64,000 nucleotides of DNA from Gemmatimonadota bacterium (GCA_022820995.1 JAJEEM010000057.1:1-64000), one strand, 5' to 3'. Shown: positions 26,435-35,739, numbered from the stretch's first letter. Notes: generated from the letters alone by a model not told the origin. Made by a program: numbers and translations.

Positions 26435-28861
26435 TCAGGCCGAGGCGCCCCAGTGGTCGTCGACCTTGCGGCGGCGTTTCTTGACCGCCTTCAGCATCCG
26501 GCTCTGGTAGTCGATGGGGCGCTCGCCCGGCTCGGGTTCGCAGAGCACGTACTCTCCCGTCGGCCGCAGCTCCCAGGCCCGCTGATTGTCGCGAAGGGCG
26601 AAGCGCAGCGTCTTGCGAAGGCGCTTCCGGATCCGCCTGTCGCGGACGGGCAGCAGCACTTCCACGCGGTCGTCGAGGTTTCGGCGGCGCCAGTCCGCGC
26701 TCCCGATCCACACCTCGGGATCCCCGTCGTTCCCCCACCAGAAGATCCGGTCGTGCTCCAGGAACCGTCCGACGATGCTGCGCACGCGAATGTTCTCGCT
26801 GAAGCCGGGGATCCCGGGGCGGAGCCGGCACTGGCCGCGGACGATGAGGTCGATCTTCACGCCGGCGGCGGATGCCGCGTAGAGGGCGCGTATCACCTTC
26901 GGGTCGTCGAGACCGTTCAGCTTCATGATCATGCGCCCCTTCCGGCCCGCCTCGACGTGGGCGATCTCGCGCTCGATCCGGGCGGTGAGGGCCCGCCGCA
27001 GGTCGCGGGGCGCGACGACGAGTTCCTCGTACTCCTGGTCGGGGGCGTACCCGGTCAGGTAGTGGAAGAGGTTCACCGCGTCGCGGCCGATTTCCGGACG
27101 CGCCGTGAGGATCCCGATGTCCGCGTAGATCTGCGCCGTCTCGGAGTTGTAGTTGCCGGTGCCGATGTGGCAGTAGGTGCGGATCTCGTCCCCTTCCTCG
27201 CGGACGACGAGCGCGACCTTCGCGTGCGTCTTCAGCCCGACGAGGCCGTACGTGACGTTGACGCCCGCCTCCTCCAGCACGGAAGCCCACTCCATGTTGT
27301 CGGCCTCGTCGAAGCGGGCCGTGACCTCCACGAGCACGGCGACCGCCTTGCCCGCCTCGGCCGCCCGGACGAGCGCGGCGATGATCCGCGAGTGCTCCGC
27401 CGTCCGGTAGAGCGTCTGCTTGATGGCCACGACCGCGGGGTCCGCGGCGGCCTCCTCGATGAACTGCTGCACCGTCGCGGTGAATGACTCGTACGGGTGG
27501 TGCACCATGAGATCGCCCGCCCGGATCACCGTGAAGATGTCGGGACGGTCCTCCGTCTCGCCCTCGCGGATCAGGCGCGGCGGGATCATCGGCTCCCAGG
27601 GTTCGTGCCGGTGCTCCCAGGGCCCCTCGGCGGCGATCTGCCAGAAGCCCGACATCTCGAGCAGGCCCGGGATCTCGTACAGGTCTTCCTCATCCAGCTT
27701 GAGTTGGCGAACGAGGAACTGCCGCACGTCGTCGGGCATGCCCGGCTCGACCTCGAGACGAACGACGCGCGCGAAGCGCCGCTCGCGAAGCTCCTCCGAG
27801 ATCATCTGCAGGAGGTCGTCCGCCACCTCCTCGTCCCGGGCCACGTCCGCGTTGCGCGTGACGCGGAAGAGTGAGGCGCTCTCGATCTTCATCCCCCGGA
27901 AGAGTTCGCCCGCGAAGTGCCGCACGACCTGCTCGACGGGGACCACGTGCCCGCTTTCCGGGAGTTCGACCCAGCGCAGCCCGGGGGGAATCTTCACCCG
28001 GGCGAAGTGGCGCGTCCGACGTTCCGGGTGCTCGAGCATCAGGGCGAGCGAGAGGCTCATGTTGGAGAGGAAGGGGAACGGGTGCCCCGGATCGACGGCC
28101 AGCGGCGTGAGGATCGGGTAAATTCTATCCGTGAACACGCGGCGCACGTGCGCGCGTTCGTCCTCGTTCAGATCCTCGAAGTCGCGCACGGCGATGTCGA
28201 GTTCCGCGGCGAGGCGCGGCCGGAGTTCTTCCAGCCACACCTGCGCCAGCCGGGTCCGCATCGTGCGGACGCCCTCCCGCACGAGATCCAGTTGTTCGGC
28301 GGGCCCCAGGCCGTCCAGCGACGGCTTCACCACGCCCGCCCCGAGCACGCGCTTGAGGCCGCCGACCTGCTTCATCACGAACTCGTCGAGGTTGTTCTCC
28401 GTGATGGCGAGGAAACGGAGCCGCTCCAGCAGCGGGGTCCGCTCGTCCATGGCCTGGTAGAGCACGCGCCAGTTGAAATCCAGCCAGCTGAGTTCCGCGT
28501 TGAAATAGAGCGACGGGTCGCCGGGCGTCGCGTCCTCGGGAACGGGGTTCGGCACCACGGCGCGTGGGAGGATCGGGACGCCCCTCACGCGGTGGCCGAA
28601 CTCCGGACCCGGCGGACGGGGAGCGGAGTCGGTCTCTCGCTCCGGAGCCGGCGCGGTCTCGGCCGGAGCCGGCACGGTCTCGGCGGGCGGCGGCGCGGTC
28701 TCGGCCGGACCCATCGCAGTCTCGGCGGGCGCCGGGGCGGGGTTCACGGGCGCGGAGCGGGACGACGCCGTCGGAGACACTCCGCCCGGACTCCCGCCCG
28801 GACGGCGGCGCCCGTGGTGGACCCGCGGTCGGCGCGAAATCTCGTTCGACTCGGATGACAT
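26435..28861 (-). CDS. ppk1: Polyphosphate kinase
   Basis: 808 residues from ATG 28861. It makes polyphosphate from ATP. The N-terminal 85 or so residues are an extra low-complexity Pro/Ala/Glu extension with four 7-residue PxxAET repeats, then the PPK1 core starts near FNAELSWLDFN. Core motifs include KTHAKVAL (catalytic His), TGNYNSETAQIYADIG and FLEHDRIFWWGN (second His). It lies downstream of ppx on the same strand (116-bp gap) and faces phoU, consistent with a phosphate-storage role near the Pho regulon. Confidence 0.95.
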   Translation of the reverse strand: MSSESNEISRRPRVHHGRRRPGGSPGGVSPTASSRSAPVNPAPAPAETAMGPAETAPPPAETVPAPAETAPAPERETDSAPRPPGPEFGHRVRGVPILPRAVVPNPVPEDATPGDPSLYFNAELSWLDFNWRVLYQAMDERTPLLERLRFLAITENNLDEFVMKQVGGLKRVLGAGVVKPSLDGLGPAEQLDLVREGVRTMRTRLAQVWLEELRPRLAAELDIAVRDFEDLNEDERAHVRRVFTDRIYPILTPLAVDPGHPFPFLSNMSLSLALMLEHPERRTRHFARVKIPPGLRWVELPESGHVVPVEQVVRHFAGELFRGMKIESASLFRVTRNADVARDEEVADDLLQMISEELRERRFARVVRLEVEPGMPDDVRQFLVRQLKLDEEDLYEIPGLLEMSGFWQIAAEGPWEHRHEPWEPMIPPRLIREGETEDRPDIFTVIRAGDLMVHHPYESFTATVQQFIEEAAADPAVVAIKQTLYRTAEHSRIIAALVRAAEAGKAVAVLVEVTARFDEADNMEWASVLEEAGVNVTYGLVGLKTHAKVALVVREEGDEIRTYCHIGTGNYNSETAQIYADIGILTARPEIGRDAVNLFHYLTGYAPDQEYEELVVAPRDLRRALTARIEREIAHVEAGRKGRMIMKLNGLDDPKVIRALYAASAAGVKIDLIVRGQCRLRPGIPGFSENIRVRSIVGRFLEHDRIFWWGNDGDPEVWIGSADWRRRNLDDRVEVLLPVRDRRIRKRLRKTLRFALRDNQRAWELRPTGEYVLCEPEPGERPIDYQSRMLKAVKKRRRKVDDHWGASA
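28656..28739. repeat. Four 21-bp tandem repeats in the ppk N-terminal extension
   Basis: The core GTCTCGGC recurs at 28656, 28677, 28698 and 28719, exactly every 21 bp. Read on the minus strand this gives four copies of the heptad AETxPxP. It keeps frame and sits outside the catalytic domains, so it is probably a flexible tail that expands by slippage. Confidence 0.85.
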
Positions 28862-28977
28862 GCGGCTCTCCCGGCCCCTCTTTCCTGGTCGCCTCGCCCG
28901 CCATTTGCGGACACAGGGCCCGTAATATAAGCCCGGCGCCGCCTTTTCCGCTCGTTTTGAACCTCGGCCTGGACGTC

Positions 28978-30561
28978 TCAGTCGGAGGAGAGGTCGAAGG
29001 TGACGTACGGTTCGAGGCCGAAGATGCGGGCGAAGAGCTTCCCCTTCTTGCGCAGCGCCCACTGCTCGAGGAGCAGGCGTCCCCTGCGCTCGAGACGCAA
29101 TTCGAGCCGGTGTTCGTGTACTCGGGCCTCGACGCTCTGCACGCGCTGCAGGTGCTCGCGGTCGAGGGAGTCCGCGATGCGGAGGAGGGCGGCGAGCCGC
29201 TCGACCCGCCGCCGGTCGCGAGCGTTCAGGTCGCGGTAGAGGTAGTGGCCGCGGCGCGGTTCGGCGCGCCGGTGGTAGCGCGCCACGAGGGCGACGAGAG
29301 GGAGTTCGTTGGGCGCGATCCCCGGGATCTCGCTGTGATGGATCAGGTAGAGCGAGTGCTTGTGGTGTTTCGCGTAGGAGATGTGCTGCCCGATGTCGTG
29401 CAGCATCGCTCCCGCCAGCAGGATCCGCCGGTCGCGCGGCTCGAGGCCGTGGACCTCGGCGAGCTGATCGAACAGGGAGACGGCCAGCGCCGCCACGTGC
29501 CTTCCGTGATCCTCGTCGAAGAGGTACCTGCGCCCGAGCGTGAGCGCCCCCTCGTGGACGATCCGCTCCAGCCGTCCGAGACCGGCCCCGCTCGTCAGCT
29601 CATCCACGAGGTCGAAGAGCACCCCCTCCTTCACGCCCACCCCGGGGACGAGAATGCGCTCGGCCCCGGCGAGTTCGGCGACGCGGTCGTACACGATCGC
29701 GGCGGGAAGAATCACATCGGCCCGATCCTCCCGCAGACCCAGCCGTCCGATGCGCTGGCTGTAGGAGAGGTGGGAGAACTCCTCGATCGCCATCGCGAGT
29801 TCCGCTCGCGTGATGCGGCGGGTTCCGTCGGCCGCGAGGCGGCCCGCGAGGCGGGCGAGTTCCTCGATATTGCCGCCGGTGGCGATCAGCTGGACCGGCG
29901 TCCAGTGCTTGCTCGCGTGCGGAATGCGGAGGGTGGCGGCGTACTCCGCGAGCAGGTTCGCGAAGTGCGCGGGGGCATCGTCCGCCCCCGTGAGTTCCTC
30001 GAGCAGCCGCACCGACCCCATCCGGTGCGACTCGCTCCACATGATCCCGGACCGGTCCGCCAGCGAGACTTCCACGCTCCCGCCGCCGAGATCCACGAGC
30101 ATCCACTTCGAGTCGCCGAAGTCGATCCGCCGCTTCGCGGACGTCCACACGAACCGCGCCTCATCCGTGCCGGAGATGAGGTCGAGCCGGATCCCCGCCT
30201 CCTCTTCGACGCGGCGGACGAGATCCGCGCCGTTGCGGCTCTCCCGCACCGCGCTGGTGGCCACGGCGCGAACGTGGTCGATGCCCAGGCGGTCGATCTC
30301 CTCCCGGAAGCGCCGGAACCCCTCGACGGTCCGGTCGATGGCGGAGGGCGACAGCTCGCCGGTGAGGAAGGCCGAGCGTCCCAGCCGGACGGGGACCCGC
30401 TCCGAGGCCAGTTCGATGTAACGGTTCGGGTCGCCGAACTCGGCCGCGACGAAGCGGAACGCGTTCGATCCCACGTCGATGGCGGCCACGCGCAGCGGAA
30501 ACGGAAGCGGCTCCCGGCCGTCGGCGGTCTCGCGTGGCAGTGGTGGCGTCGTGCGCTGCAT
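28978..30561 (-). CDS. ppx: Exopolyphosphatase / GppA-type phosphatase
   Basis: 527 residues. An ASKHA-fold ATPase-like core with AAIDVGSNAFRFV near residue 26, GGGSVEVSLAD, and a C-terminal HD-like region (HDIGQHISYAKHHKHS) typical of Ppx. It degrades polyphosphate from its ends, and some members also hydrolyse pppGpp. ATG 30561 has GGAGG touching it without spacing, so the start may be slightly downstream. It is transcribed first, followed by ppk. The 111-bp gap to the divergent amidohydrolase may carry promoters for both directions. Confidence 0.92.
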   Translation of the reverse strand: MQRTTPPLPRETADGREPLPFPLRVAAIDVGSNAFRFVAAEFGDPNRYIELASERVPVRLGRSAFLTGELSPSAIDRTVEGFRRFREEIDRLGIDHVRAVATSAVRESRNGADLVRRVEEEAGIRLDLISGTDEARFVWTSAKRRIDFGDSKWMLVDLGGGSVEVSLADRSGIMWSESHRMGSVRLLEELTGADDAPAHFANLLAEYAATLRIPHASKHWTPVQLIATGGNIEELARLAGRLAADGTRRITRAELAMAIEEFSHLSYSQRIGRLGLREDRADVILPAAIVYDRVAELAGAERILVPGVGVKEGVLFDLVDELTSGAGLGRLERIVHEGALTLGRRYLFDEDHGRHVAALAVSLFDQLAEVHGLEPRDRRILLAGAMLHDIGQHISYAKHHKHSLYLIHHSEIPGIAPNELPLVALVARYHRRAEPRRGHYLYRDLNARDRRRVERLAALLRIADSLDREHLQRVQSVEARVHEHRLELRLERRGRLLLEQWALRKKGKLFARIFGLEPYVTFDLSSD

Positions 30562-30672
30562 CCTCCAACGTACCCGAATCGATGGCGGCGCGCGCCACCC
30601 CGGCCCGCTTCTACCGCCGGCCCCCGGCCGGCGGCATGTTGGTGCTTCACCATCCAGAGGCCGGAGGTCCGA

Positions 30673-31983
30673 ATGTCTGCCATCACTTCAGCGGCGACCG
30701 CATCCCGACGCTTCCCACCCGCGCGGTGCGCGGGCGTCCTGCTCGCCTGCCTGGCCGCCGCGGCCCCGGCGGCGGGCCAGAGCGAGACGGTCGCCTTCAC
30801 CGGCGCGTCGGTCATCGATCCGGGGACCTCCGGCGTCCTCTCGAACGCGACGGTCGTCGTGCGCGACGGGGTCATCGTCTCCGTGGCGGAGGGCGGCGAG
30901 GCGCCCGCCGAGGCGCGGGCGATCGACCTCGGCGGCCGCTTCCTCGTTCCCGGCCTCATCGACGCCCACGTCCACATCGGGACGCTCGGGTCGGCCCGCC
31001 GGGCGCTGCGCTCCGGAGTCACGACGGCGCGCAGCATGGGGGCGGGATTCTTCGCCGATGTCGGCCTGAGGGAACTCTTCCGGCGCGGGGGCTTTGCGGG
31101 TCCCGAGATTCTCGCCGCGGGATACCACGTGCGGCCCCGCCCGGCGGAGGGACTCTTCCTCGACGAGCCGGGGCTGGGCGACCTCCTCGGACGCGATGTG
31201 CGCGGCGCCGAGTCCCTGGGACGGGTGGCGCGCGCGATGCTCGATCGCGGCGTGGACTTCATCAAGGTCAACGCGACCGAACGCGCGGGCCTGCCGGAGA
31301 CCGACCCCCGCAAGCCGTTCTTCACGGAGGCCGAACTGTCGGCGCTGGTGGCGGAAGCGGCGGGGGCCGGCGTCCCGGTGGCGGCGCACGCGCACGGAGA
31401 CCGCGGCGGCCGGGCCGCGGTCGCGGCGGGCGTGCGAAGCATCGAGCACGGGACGTACCTGCGCGAAGAGACGCTCCGCCTCATGCGGGAGCGGGGCACC
31501 TACCTCGTGCCGACGATCGCCGTCGTGTCGGATCTCACCCTCCCCGGCGGCGACTACGACGATCCGGTCCTCCAGGTGCGCGGGCGGCACATGCTCCCCC
31601 GGGTCCGGGAAACGGCGGCGGCCGCCCATGCGCTCGGGGTGCCGGTCGTCGCCGCCACCGACACGGGTTACGGGTCCGAGAGCGTCCTTCGGATGAGCCA
31701 CGAACTGATCGAATTCGTCGGAATCGGAATGAGCGAGATCGACGCGATCCGGTCCGCGACCACGGTCGCCGCGGAGTTGCTCGGCATCGCGGATCGGACG
31801 GGGCGCGTAGCCCCGGGGTTCGAGGCGGACCTCCTCGTCCTCGACCGGAACCCGCTCGACGACATCGGCCAGTACCAGGACGTCCTGTTCGTCATGAGCG
31901 ACGGGACGATCGCCCTCGACCGGCTCGACTTCCGCGCGGATGCGGTCGGCGGCCGGCGCACGTCGACCTCGGGGCGGCGGTGA
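30673..31983 (+). CDS. Secreted amidohydrolase-superfamily enzyme
   Basis: 436 residues from ATG 30673 with GGAGGT 5 bp before it; the longer frame running from 28564 is antisense to ppx and is rejected. A cleavable signal peptide ends at PAAGQ. Metal sites: DAHVHIG (HxH), candidate Lys in VDFIKVNA, His in AAHAHGD and EHGTY, and Asp in ATDTGYG. This is the imidazolonepropionase/prolidase-like group, acting on C-N bonds of small molecules or peptides in the periplasm. Substrate unknown. It is followed after 18 bp by the glycosyltransferase gene, perhaps in one transcript. Confidence 0.88.
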   Translation: MSAITSAATASRRFPPARCAGVLLACLAAAAPAAGQSETVAFTGASVIDPGTSGVLSNATVVVRDGVIVSVAEGGEAPAEARAIDLGGRFLVPGLIDAHVHIGTLGSARRALRSGVTTARSMGAGFFADVGLRELFRRGGFAGPEILAAGYHVRPRPAEGLFLDEPGLGDLLGRDVRGAESLGRVARAMLDRGVDFIKVNATERAGLPETDPRKPFFTEAELSALVAEAAGAGVPVAAHAHGDRGGRAAVAAGVRSIEHGTYLREETLRLMRERGTYLVPTIAVVSDLTLPGGDYDDPVLQVRGRHMLPRVRETAAAAHALGVPVVAATDTGYGSESVLRMSHELIEFVGIGMSEIDAIRSATTVAAELLGIADRTGRVAPGFEADLLVLDRNPLDDIGQYQDVLFVMSDGTIALDRLDFRADAVGGRRTSTSGRR

Positions 31984-32001
31984 GCGGGAGGTGAGTGGGA
32001 G

Positions 32002-33441
32002 ATGAGCGAGATCGGACAGGTCGCGTACCTGGCGCTCCTCGCGCTGCTGGCGCCCTTCGGGGCGCACCGGCTGCGCCTGCTGTGGCTGCGGATGCGCCGG
32101 CCCGCCAGGGCGGAGGCGCGCTCGTGGCGCGGGCCGCTCCCGGTCGTCACGGTACAGTTGCCGGTCTTCAACGAAGCGAACGTCGTCGAACGGCTCATCG
32201 ATGCGGCCTGCCGTCTGCGCTATCCCGCGGACCGCCTCGAAATCCAGTTGCTCGACGACTCGGACGACGACACGGTGGCGATCGCGGCGCGGCGGGTGCG
32301 CGAGTGGCGGGCACGCGGGATCGACATCCGGCACGTGCGGAGGGGGACCCGGGAAGGGTTCAAGGCGGGCGCGCTCGCCCACGGCGTGTCCCTCGCCCGC
32401 GGCGACTTCCTGCTCGTGCTGGACGCGGACTTCGTTCCGCCCCCGGAGCTGATCCGGGAGCTGCTCCCCCCCTTCGCGGACCCCGGCGTGGGGGCCGTGC
32501 AGGCGGCCTGGGACCACCTCTCTCCCGACGCGAGCTGGCTGACGCGGGCGCAGGCGCTCTTCCTCGACGCGCACTTCGCGATCGAGCACGAAGCGCGATA
32601 CAGGGCCGGCCTCTTCTTCAACTTCAACGGTTCCGGCGGAATGTGGCGCAAGGCGTGCGTACAGGCGGCCGGAGGCTGGCAGAGCGACACCCTGACGGAG
32701 GACGTCGACCTCAGCTACCGCGCCCAACTCGCGGGCTGGCGATTCGTGTACCGCGACGACGTCCGGGTTCCCGCCGAACTGCCGGCGAGCCTGCGCGCGG
32801 TCGAGATCCAGCAGAGCCGGTGGACGCAGGGCGGCATCCAGAGCGCGAAGAAGCTGTTGCCGCGGATCTGGCGCGCTCCCGTCCCGGCGGCGATCAAGCT
32901 CGAGGCGACGGCCCACCTCGCGGGACACGTCGTCCATCCGCTGACGCTCACGATGGCGGCGGCGCTTGCGGGCGCCGGGTGGGCGACCGCGACCGGCTTC
33001 GGTCTCCCCACCGCGGTGCACGTGGCCGCCGTGCTCCTCGCCACGGTCCCGTTCGTCCTCTTCTACGGGTCCGCCGGGTGGATCCGCGCGCGGGGACGGC
33101 TCGGACGCCGCATCGTCGAAGCCCTGCTCCTCGGGCTGGGGCTCGGGGTGCCCCTCACCTTCTCCGTGGCGCGGGCCTGCCTCGGGACCCGGACGCCCTT
33201 CGCCCGCACGCCGAAACGCGGCTTCCACCCCGTCGTCGCGTATCGCGCCCGGCTCTCGGGCGCGCCGGCGCTTCTGCGCCTCGTGCTCGCCGCCGCGCTC
33301 GCCGGCGCCGTCGTGAACACGGCGCTTGCCGGATCGGCCGCCGTCCTCCCCTTCACCGCCCTCTTCGCCGCGGGCTACGCGCTCACGACGCACGAGTCCC
33401 TGCGGAAGCCCTCCCCGACGCCCCCCGCGCCCGCCGCGTAA
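32002..33441 (+). CDS. Membrane family 2 glycosyltransferase, cellulose-synthase-like
   Basis: 479 residues. An N-terminal helix, then a processive-type GT2 domain: PVFNEANVVERLI, DDSDDDT, DxD (LDADF), TED (LTEDVDLSYRAQ) and QxxRW (QQSRWTQGG), followed by about four helices at the C-terminus. This architecture matches beta-mannan or glucan synthase-like enzymes that extrude a polysaccharide. GGGAG/GGTGAG precede ATG 32002. It converges on the GT87 gene with a 59-bp overlap. The polymer made is unknown. Confidence 0.9.
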   Translation: MSEIGQVAYLALLALLAPFGAHRLRLLWLRMRRPARAEARSWRGPLPVVTVQLPVFNEANVVERLIDAACRLRYPADRLEIQLLDDSDDDTVAIAARRVREWRARGIDIRHVRRGTREGFKAGALAHGVSLARGDFLLVLDADFVPPPELIRELLPPFADPGVGAVQAAWDHLSPDASWLTRAQALFLDAHFAIEHEARYRAGLFFNFNGSGGMWRKACVQAAGGWQSDTLTEDVDLSYRAQLAGWRFVYRDDVRVPAELPASLRAVEIQQSRWTQGGIQSAKKLLPRIWRAPVPAAIKLEATAHLAGHVVHPLTLTMAAALAGAGWATATGFGLPTAVHVAAVLLATVPFVLFYGSAGWIRARGRLGRRIVEALLLGLGLGVPLTFSVARACLGTRTPFARTPKRGFHPVVAYRARLSGAPALLRLVLAAALAGAVVNTALAGSAAVLPFTALFAAGYALTTHESLRKPSPTPPAPAA

Positions 33442-34720
33442 GCCGTCCACCGCCACCGCCGCGTAAGCCGTCCCAGGCCATGAGGGCCAGGGGCGGCCCG
33501 TGGATCAGCCAGATCAGCCACGCGGGTTCCGGCCACGCCCCCGTGGCGAGGTAGGCATCCCTTCCGGCGTACGCGAGGAACGCGGTGCCGCTGAACAGGA
33601 GCCAGCCCCGGTTCGCCGAGAGACAGGCGAAGGGGAGCACCCAGAGCAGATACCACGGGTGGAGGGTCGGAGAGAGGAGGAGAGCGGCTCCGATCGTCCA
33701 CAGGAGGGCGCGCTCCAGCGGCCAGCGGCGGAGCGCGGCGCGCAGCGCGATGGCGCCGACGATCGACGCGCCGATCCATTTCGCGAGATCCGGATGCCCC
33801 GGCAGCCGCTCGAGGACCCGGTAGAGGCCGCCGTTGAACGCCCAGACGTCCGCGTAGGTCCGCAGGCCGTCGAAGAGGGCCGTCCCCGCCCCGATGTAGG
33901 GCGCGTAGAGCAGGAGGGGCACGAGGACGCCGGCGGCGAGCGCCCGGGGGCCGCGCAGCCGGAAGAGCGCCGGGAGCGCGGCGAGGGGGGCGAACTTCAG
34001 CGCCCCGCCGAGCCCCAGGAGGGCCCCGGACCGCCACGCCGGGACCGCCGCGCTGCCGGCCAGCGCGACGGCGCCCAGCATGGGCGCGACGCCGAGCGGA
34101 TCCAGGTGCCCGCTCCAGGCCACTTCGACGATGACGAGCGGAGACCAGAGCCAGAGCACGAGCGCGAGCACGCTCCGGCCCGACGAAAGCCGGTCGATGA
34201 GCCGCGCAACCAGCAGATCGGCCGCGAGCCACCCCAGCTTGAAGATCCACCACGCGGGGCCGGCCGCGGCCAGGAGCGCGAACACGATCTGGGCTCCCGG
34301 CGGATAGATCGTGGGGACGTCCGCGTGGTTGATGAGCGGCCACCACGCGGTGCGCAGTTCCTCGAGCGCGGACGCCGAGGGGGGATGCGCGTAGGGATTC
34401 ACCCCGTTGGACTGAACCCAGCCGTCCCAGATGTACCGGTAGATGTCCTCGGAAAGGGTCGGCGACGCGGGGAAGACGCCCGCCCGAAGGACGATCCCGG
34501 CGGTCCATGCGTGCCGGCGGATCGATGCCGCCCGGTGCGGCGCCACGGCGTACCGGACCGCCGCGAGATAGGCCGCGAACGCGACGATCCACAGCGGAAT
34601 CGCCGGCCACGGGGTGCCGGATCCACCCCACGCCATGCCCCAGAGCGCCGCCGCCAGGACGGCCACGAAGAGCCAGAGCCGGCCTGCGCCGGCGTCAGCG
34701 GGCGAACCCGCCGGGGTCAC
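33383..34720 (-). CDS. GT87/GT-C-type polyprenol-linked glycosyltransferase (mannosyltransferase-like)
   Basis: 445 residues from GTG 34720, overlapping the stop of the 34717-34998 gene (GTGA). About ten transmembrane helices. The first loop carries an acidic pair after FPASPTLSEDIYRYIWDG, as in GT-C enzymes such as GT87, and the next segments hold NPYAHPP and IYPPGAQ. It likely adds a sugar from a lipid-linked donor on the periplasmic side. Its 3' end overlaps the opposite-strand GT2 gene by 59 bp. Donor and acceptor are unknown. Confidence 0.8.
   Translation of the reverse strand: MTPAGSPADAGAGRLWLFVAVLAAALWGMAWGGSGTPWPAIPLWIVAFAAYLAAVRYAVAPHRAASIRRHAWTAGIVLRAGVFPASPTLSEDIYRYIWDGWVQSNGVNPYAHPPSASALEELRTAWWPLINHADVPTIYPPGAQIVFALLAAAGPAWWIFKLGWLAADLLVARLIDRLSSGRSVLALVLWLWSPLVIVEVAWSGHLDPLGVAPMLGAVALAGSAAVPAWRSGALLGLGGALKFAPLAALPALFRLRGPRALAAGVLVPLLLYAPYIGAGTALFDGLRTYADVWAFNGGLYRVLERLPGHPDLAKWIGASIVGAIALRAALRRWPLERALLWTIGAALLLSPTLHPWYLLWVLPFACLSANRGWLLFSGTAFLAYAGRDAYLATGAWPEPAWLIWLIHGPPLALMAWDGLRGGGGGRLTRRARGASGRASAGTRAS
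33432..33473. repeat. 17-bp direct duplication at the GT2 stop codon
   Basis: CGCCGCGTAAGCCGTCC occurs at 33432-33448 and again at 33457-33473. The first copy carries the TAA stop of the GT2 gene. The second is outside it, within the convergent gene. Confidence 0.8.
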
Positions 34721-34998
34721 CGCCGAGCCGAACCGAACAGCTGTTGCAACATGGGCTCGGGAAGTTCGACGGCCCGCTGGATGACGAGTTCCACCGTTTC
34801 TTCCATGATCACCGGAGCCGTGTCGTACTTCTCGTCGTCGAGCCTGAAGGAGAGCCAGCCCCGCACGAGGTCCTCGGCGACCGGTTCGGCGACGACCACG
34901 ATCTGCCAACGGCGTTCCCCGTCGTCGAGGCTGCCGATGGCCGTCTCCTGGCCTGCTTCATCCCACATCCGCAATTGGGGGCGTCCTTCTTCCGCCAT
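34717..34998 (-). CDS. Small conserved-looking protein, unknown function
   Basis: 93 residues, mixed alpha/beta pattern with an acidic-aromatic core (WQIVVVAEPVAEDLVRGWLSFRL) and a helical C-terminus (ETVELVIQRAVELPEPMLQQLF). No signal or membrane segment, so cytoplasmic. It starts immediately after the stop of the 34999-35388 gene and overlaps the GT87 start, so three genes are coupled. No family recognised. Confidence 0.65.
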   Translation of the reverse strand: MAEEGRPQLRMWDEAGQETAIGSLDDGERRWQIVVVAEPVAEDLVRGWLSFRLDDEKYDTAPVIMEETVELVIQRAVELPEPMLQQLFGSARR

Positions 34999-35388
34999 TC
35001 AATCGGTCTCCGGGGCCTCCTCCTCCGAACGCTGCCGCCACAGGCCCATGAGGTACTCGTCGTACTCCTCGGGGGCAGCCTCGTAGTCGCGGCGCCAGGT
35101 CTCGAAATCCGGAAGCGGCACGCTCTCGCGCAGTCGCTTGGTCGCGAGCCGGACCTTCGTCCGAAACCCCAGGCGCTCCTGGCCGGCGGCCTGCGCCCGG
35201 GCTTCCTCCTCCACGAGTTCGTAGATGCGCTCTTCGGACAGGGAGAGGAATACTTCGGTGAGTTGAGCCGAGCAGTAGTCCGCGTACTTGGCCCGCAGGA
35301 CGCCTTCGTCGGACTCCGATTCCCTCTCGGCATCCCGACGGTGCGCTGGACGCTCCGTATCGGAGGACACGGCTATCTCGGCTCGCAA
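34999..35388 (-). CDS. Small hydrophilic protein, unknown function
   Basis: 129 residues, charged, with an N-terminal disordered stretch followed by helices (AKYADYCSAQLTEVFLSLSEERIYELVEEEARAQAA) and acidic C-terminus. It is the first gene of the unit with 34717-34998 and the GT87 gene, with no gap between stop and next ATG. No motif recognised; it could be a partner or regulator of the downstream glycosyltransferase. Confidence 0.6.
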   Translation of the reverse strand: MRAEIAVSSDTERPAHRRDAERESESDEGVLRAKYADYCSAQLTEVFLSLSEERIYELVEEEARAQAAGQERLGFRTKVRLATKRLRESVPLPDFETWRRDYEAAPEEYDEYLMGLWRQRSEEEAPETD

Positions 35389-35556
35389 TGACTGGCCAAC
35401 CCCTCACCTCCCCACTCACCAACTCCCTGCGCGATTTAGCCCCGGGGGGGTCGGGCGTCAACGGCTGGCAGCCCGCGGGACGGGCCGACAAGACTGTGGC
35501 GGGGACCGCACTGCGCGGCCGGACGCCCGCCCGCGCGGGGTCGCCGGCCGCCTCTC

Positions 35557-35739
35557 TCAGCGGGGTCTCGAGGCGGAGGTTCTGAGTTCCTCGAAGATGA
35601 TGCGGCGGGCCAGGACGTACTGTATGGCTCGCTCGAGGAACTCCGGATCCCGCTGGCGCACGGCCTCCACATCCGCGGCAAGCTCCTTCGGAAGATCCAC
35701 GGCGACGTTGACGAGGCTGCAGTCGGATGATGCCATCAT
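35557..35739 (-). CDS. Small CopG/ribbon-helix-helix-like protein
   Basis: 60 residues from ATG 35739 or 35736. The pattern SLVNVAVDLPKELAADVEAVRQRDPEFLERAIQYVLARRIIFEEL has a short beta-strand followed by two helices, resembling ribbon-helix-helix repressors or antitoxins. The longer frame to 36114 has no coding character upstream. No partner toxin is seen next to it. It lies beside the 566-bp gene-poor stretch. The assignment is weak. Confidence 0.45.
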   Translation of the reverse strand: MMASSDCSLVNVAVDLPKELAADVEAVRQRDPEFLERAIQYVLARRIIFEELRTSASRPR

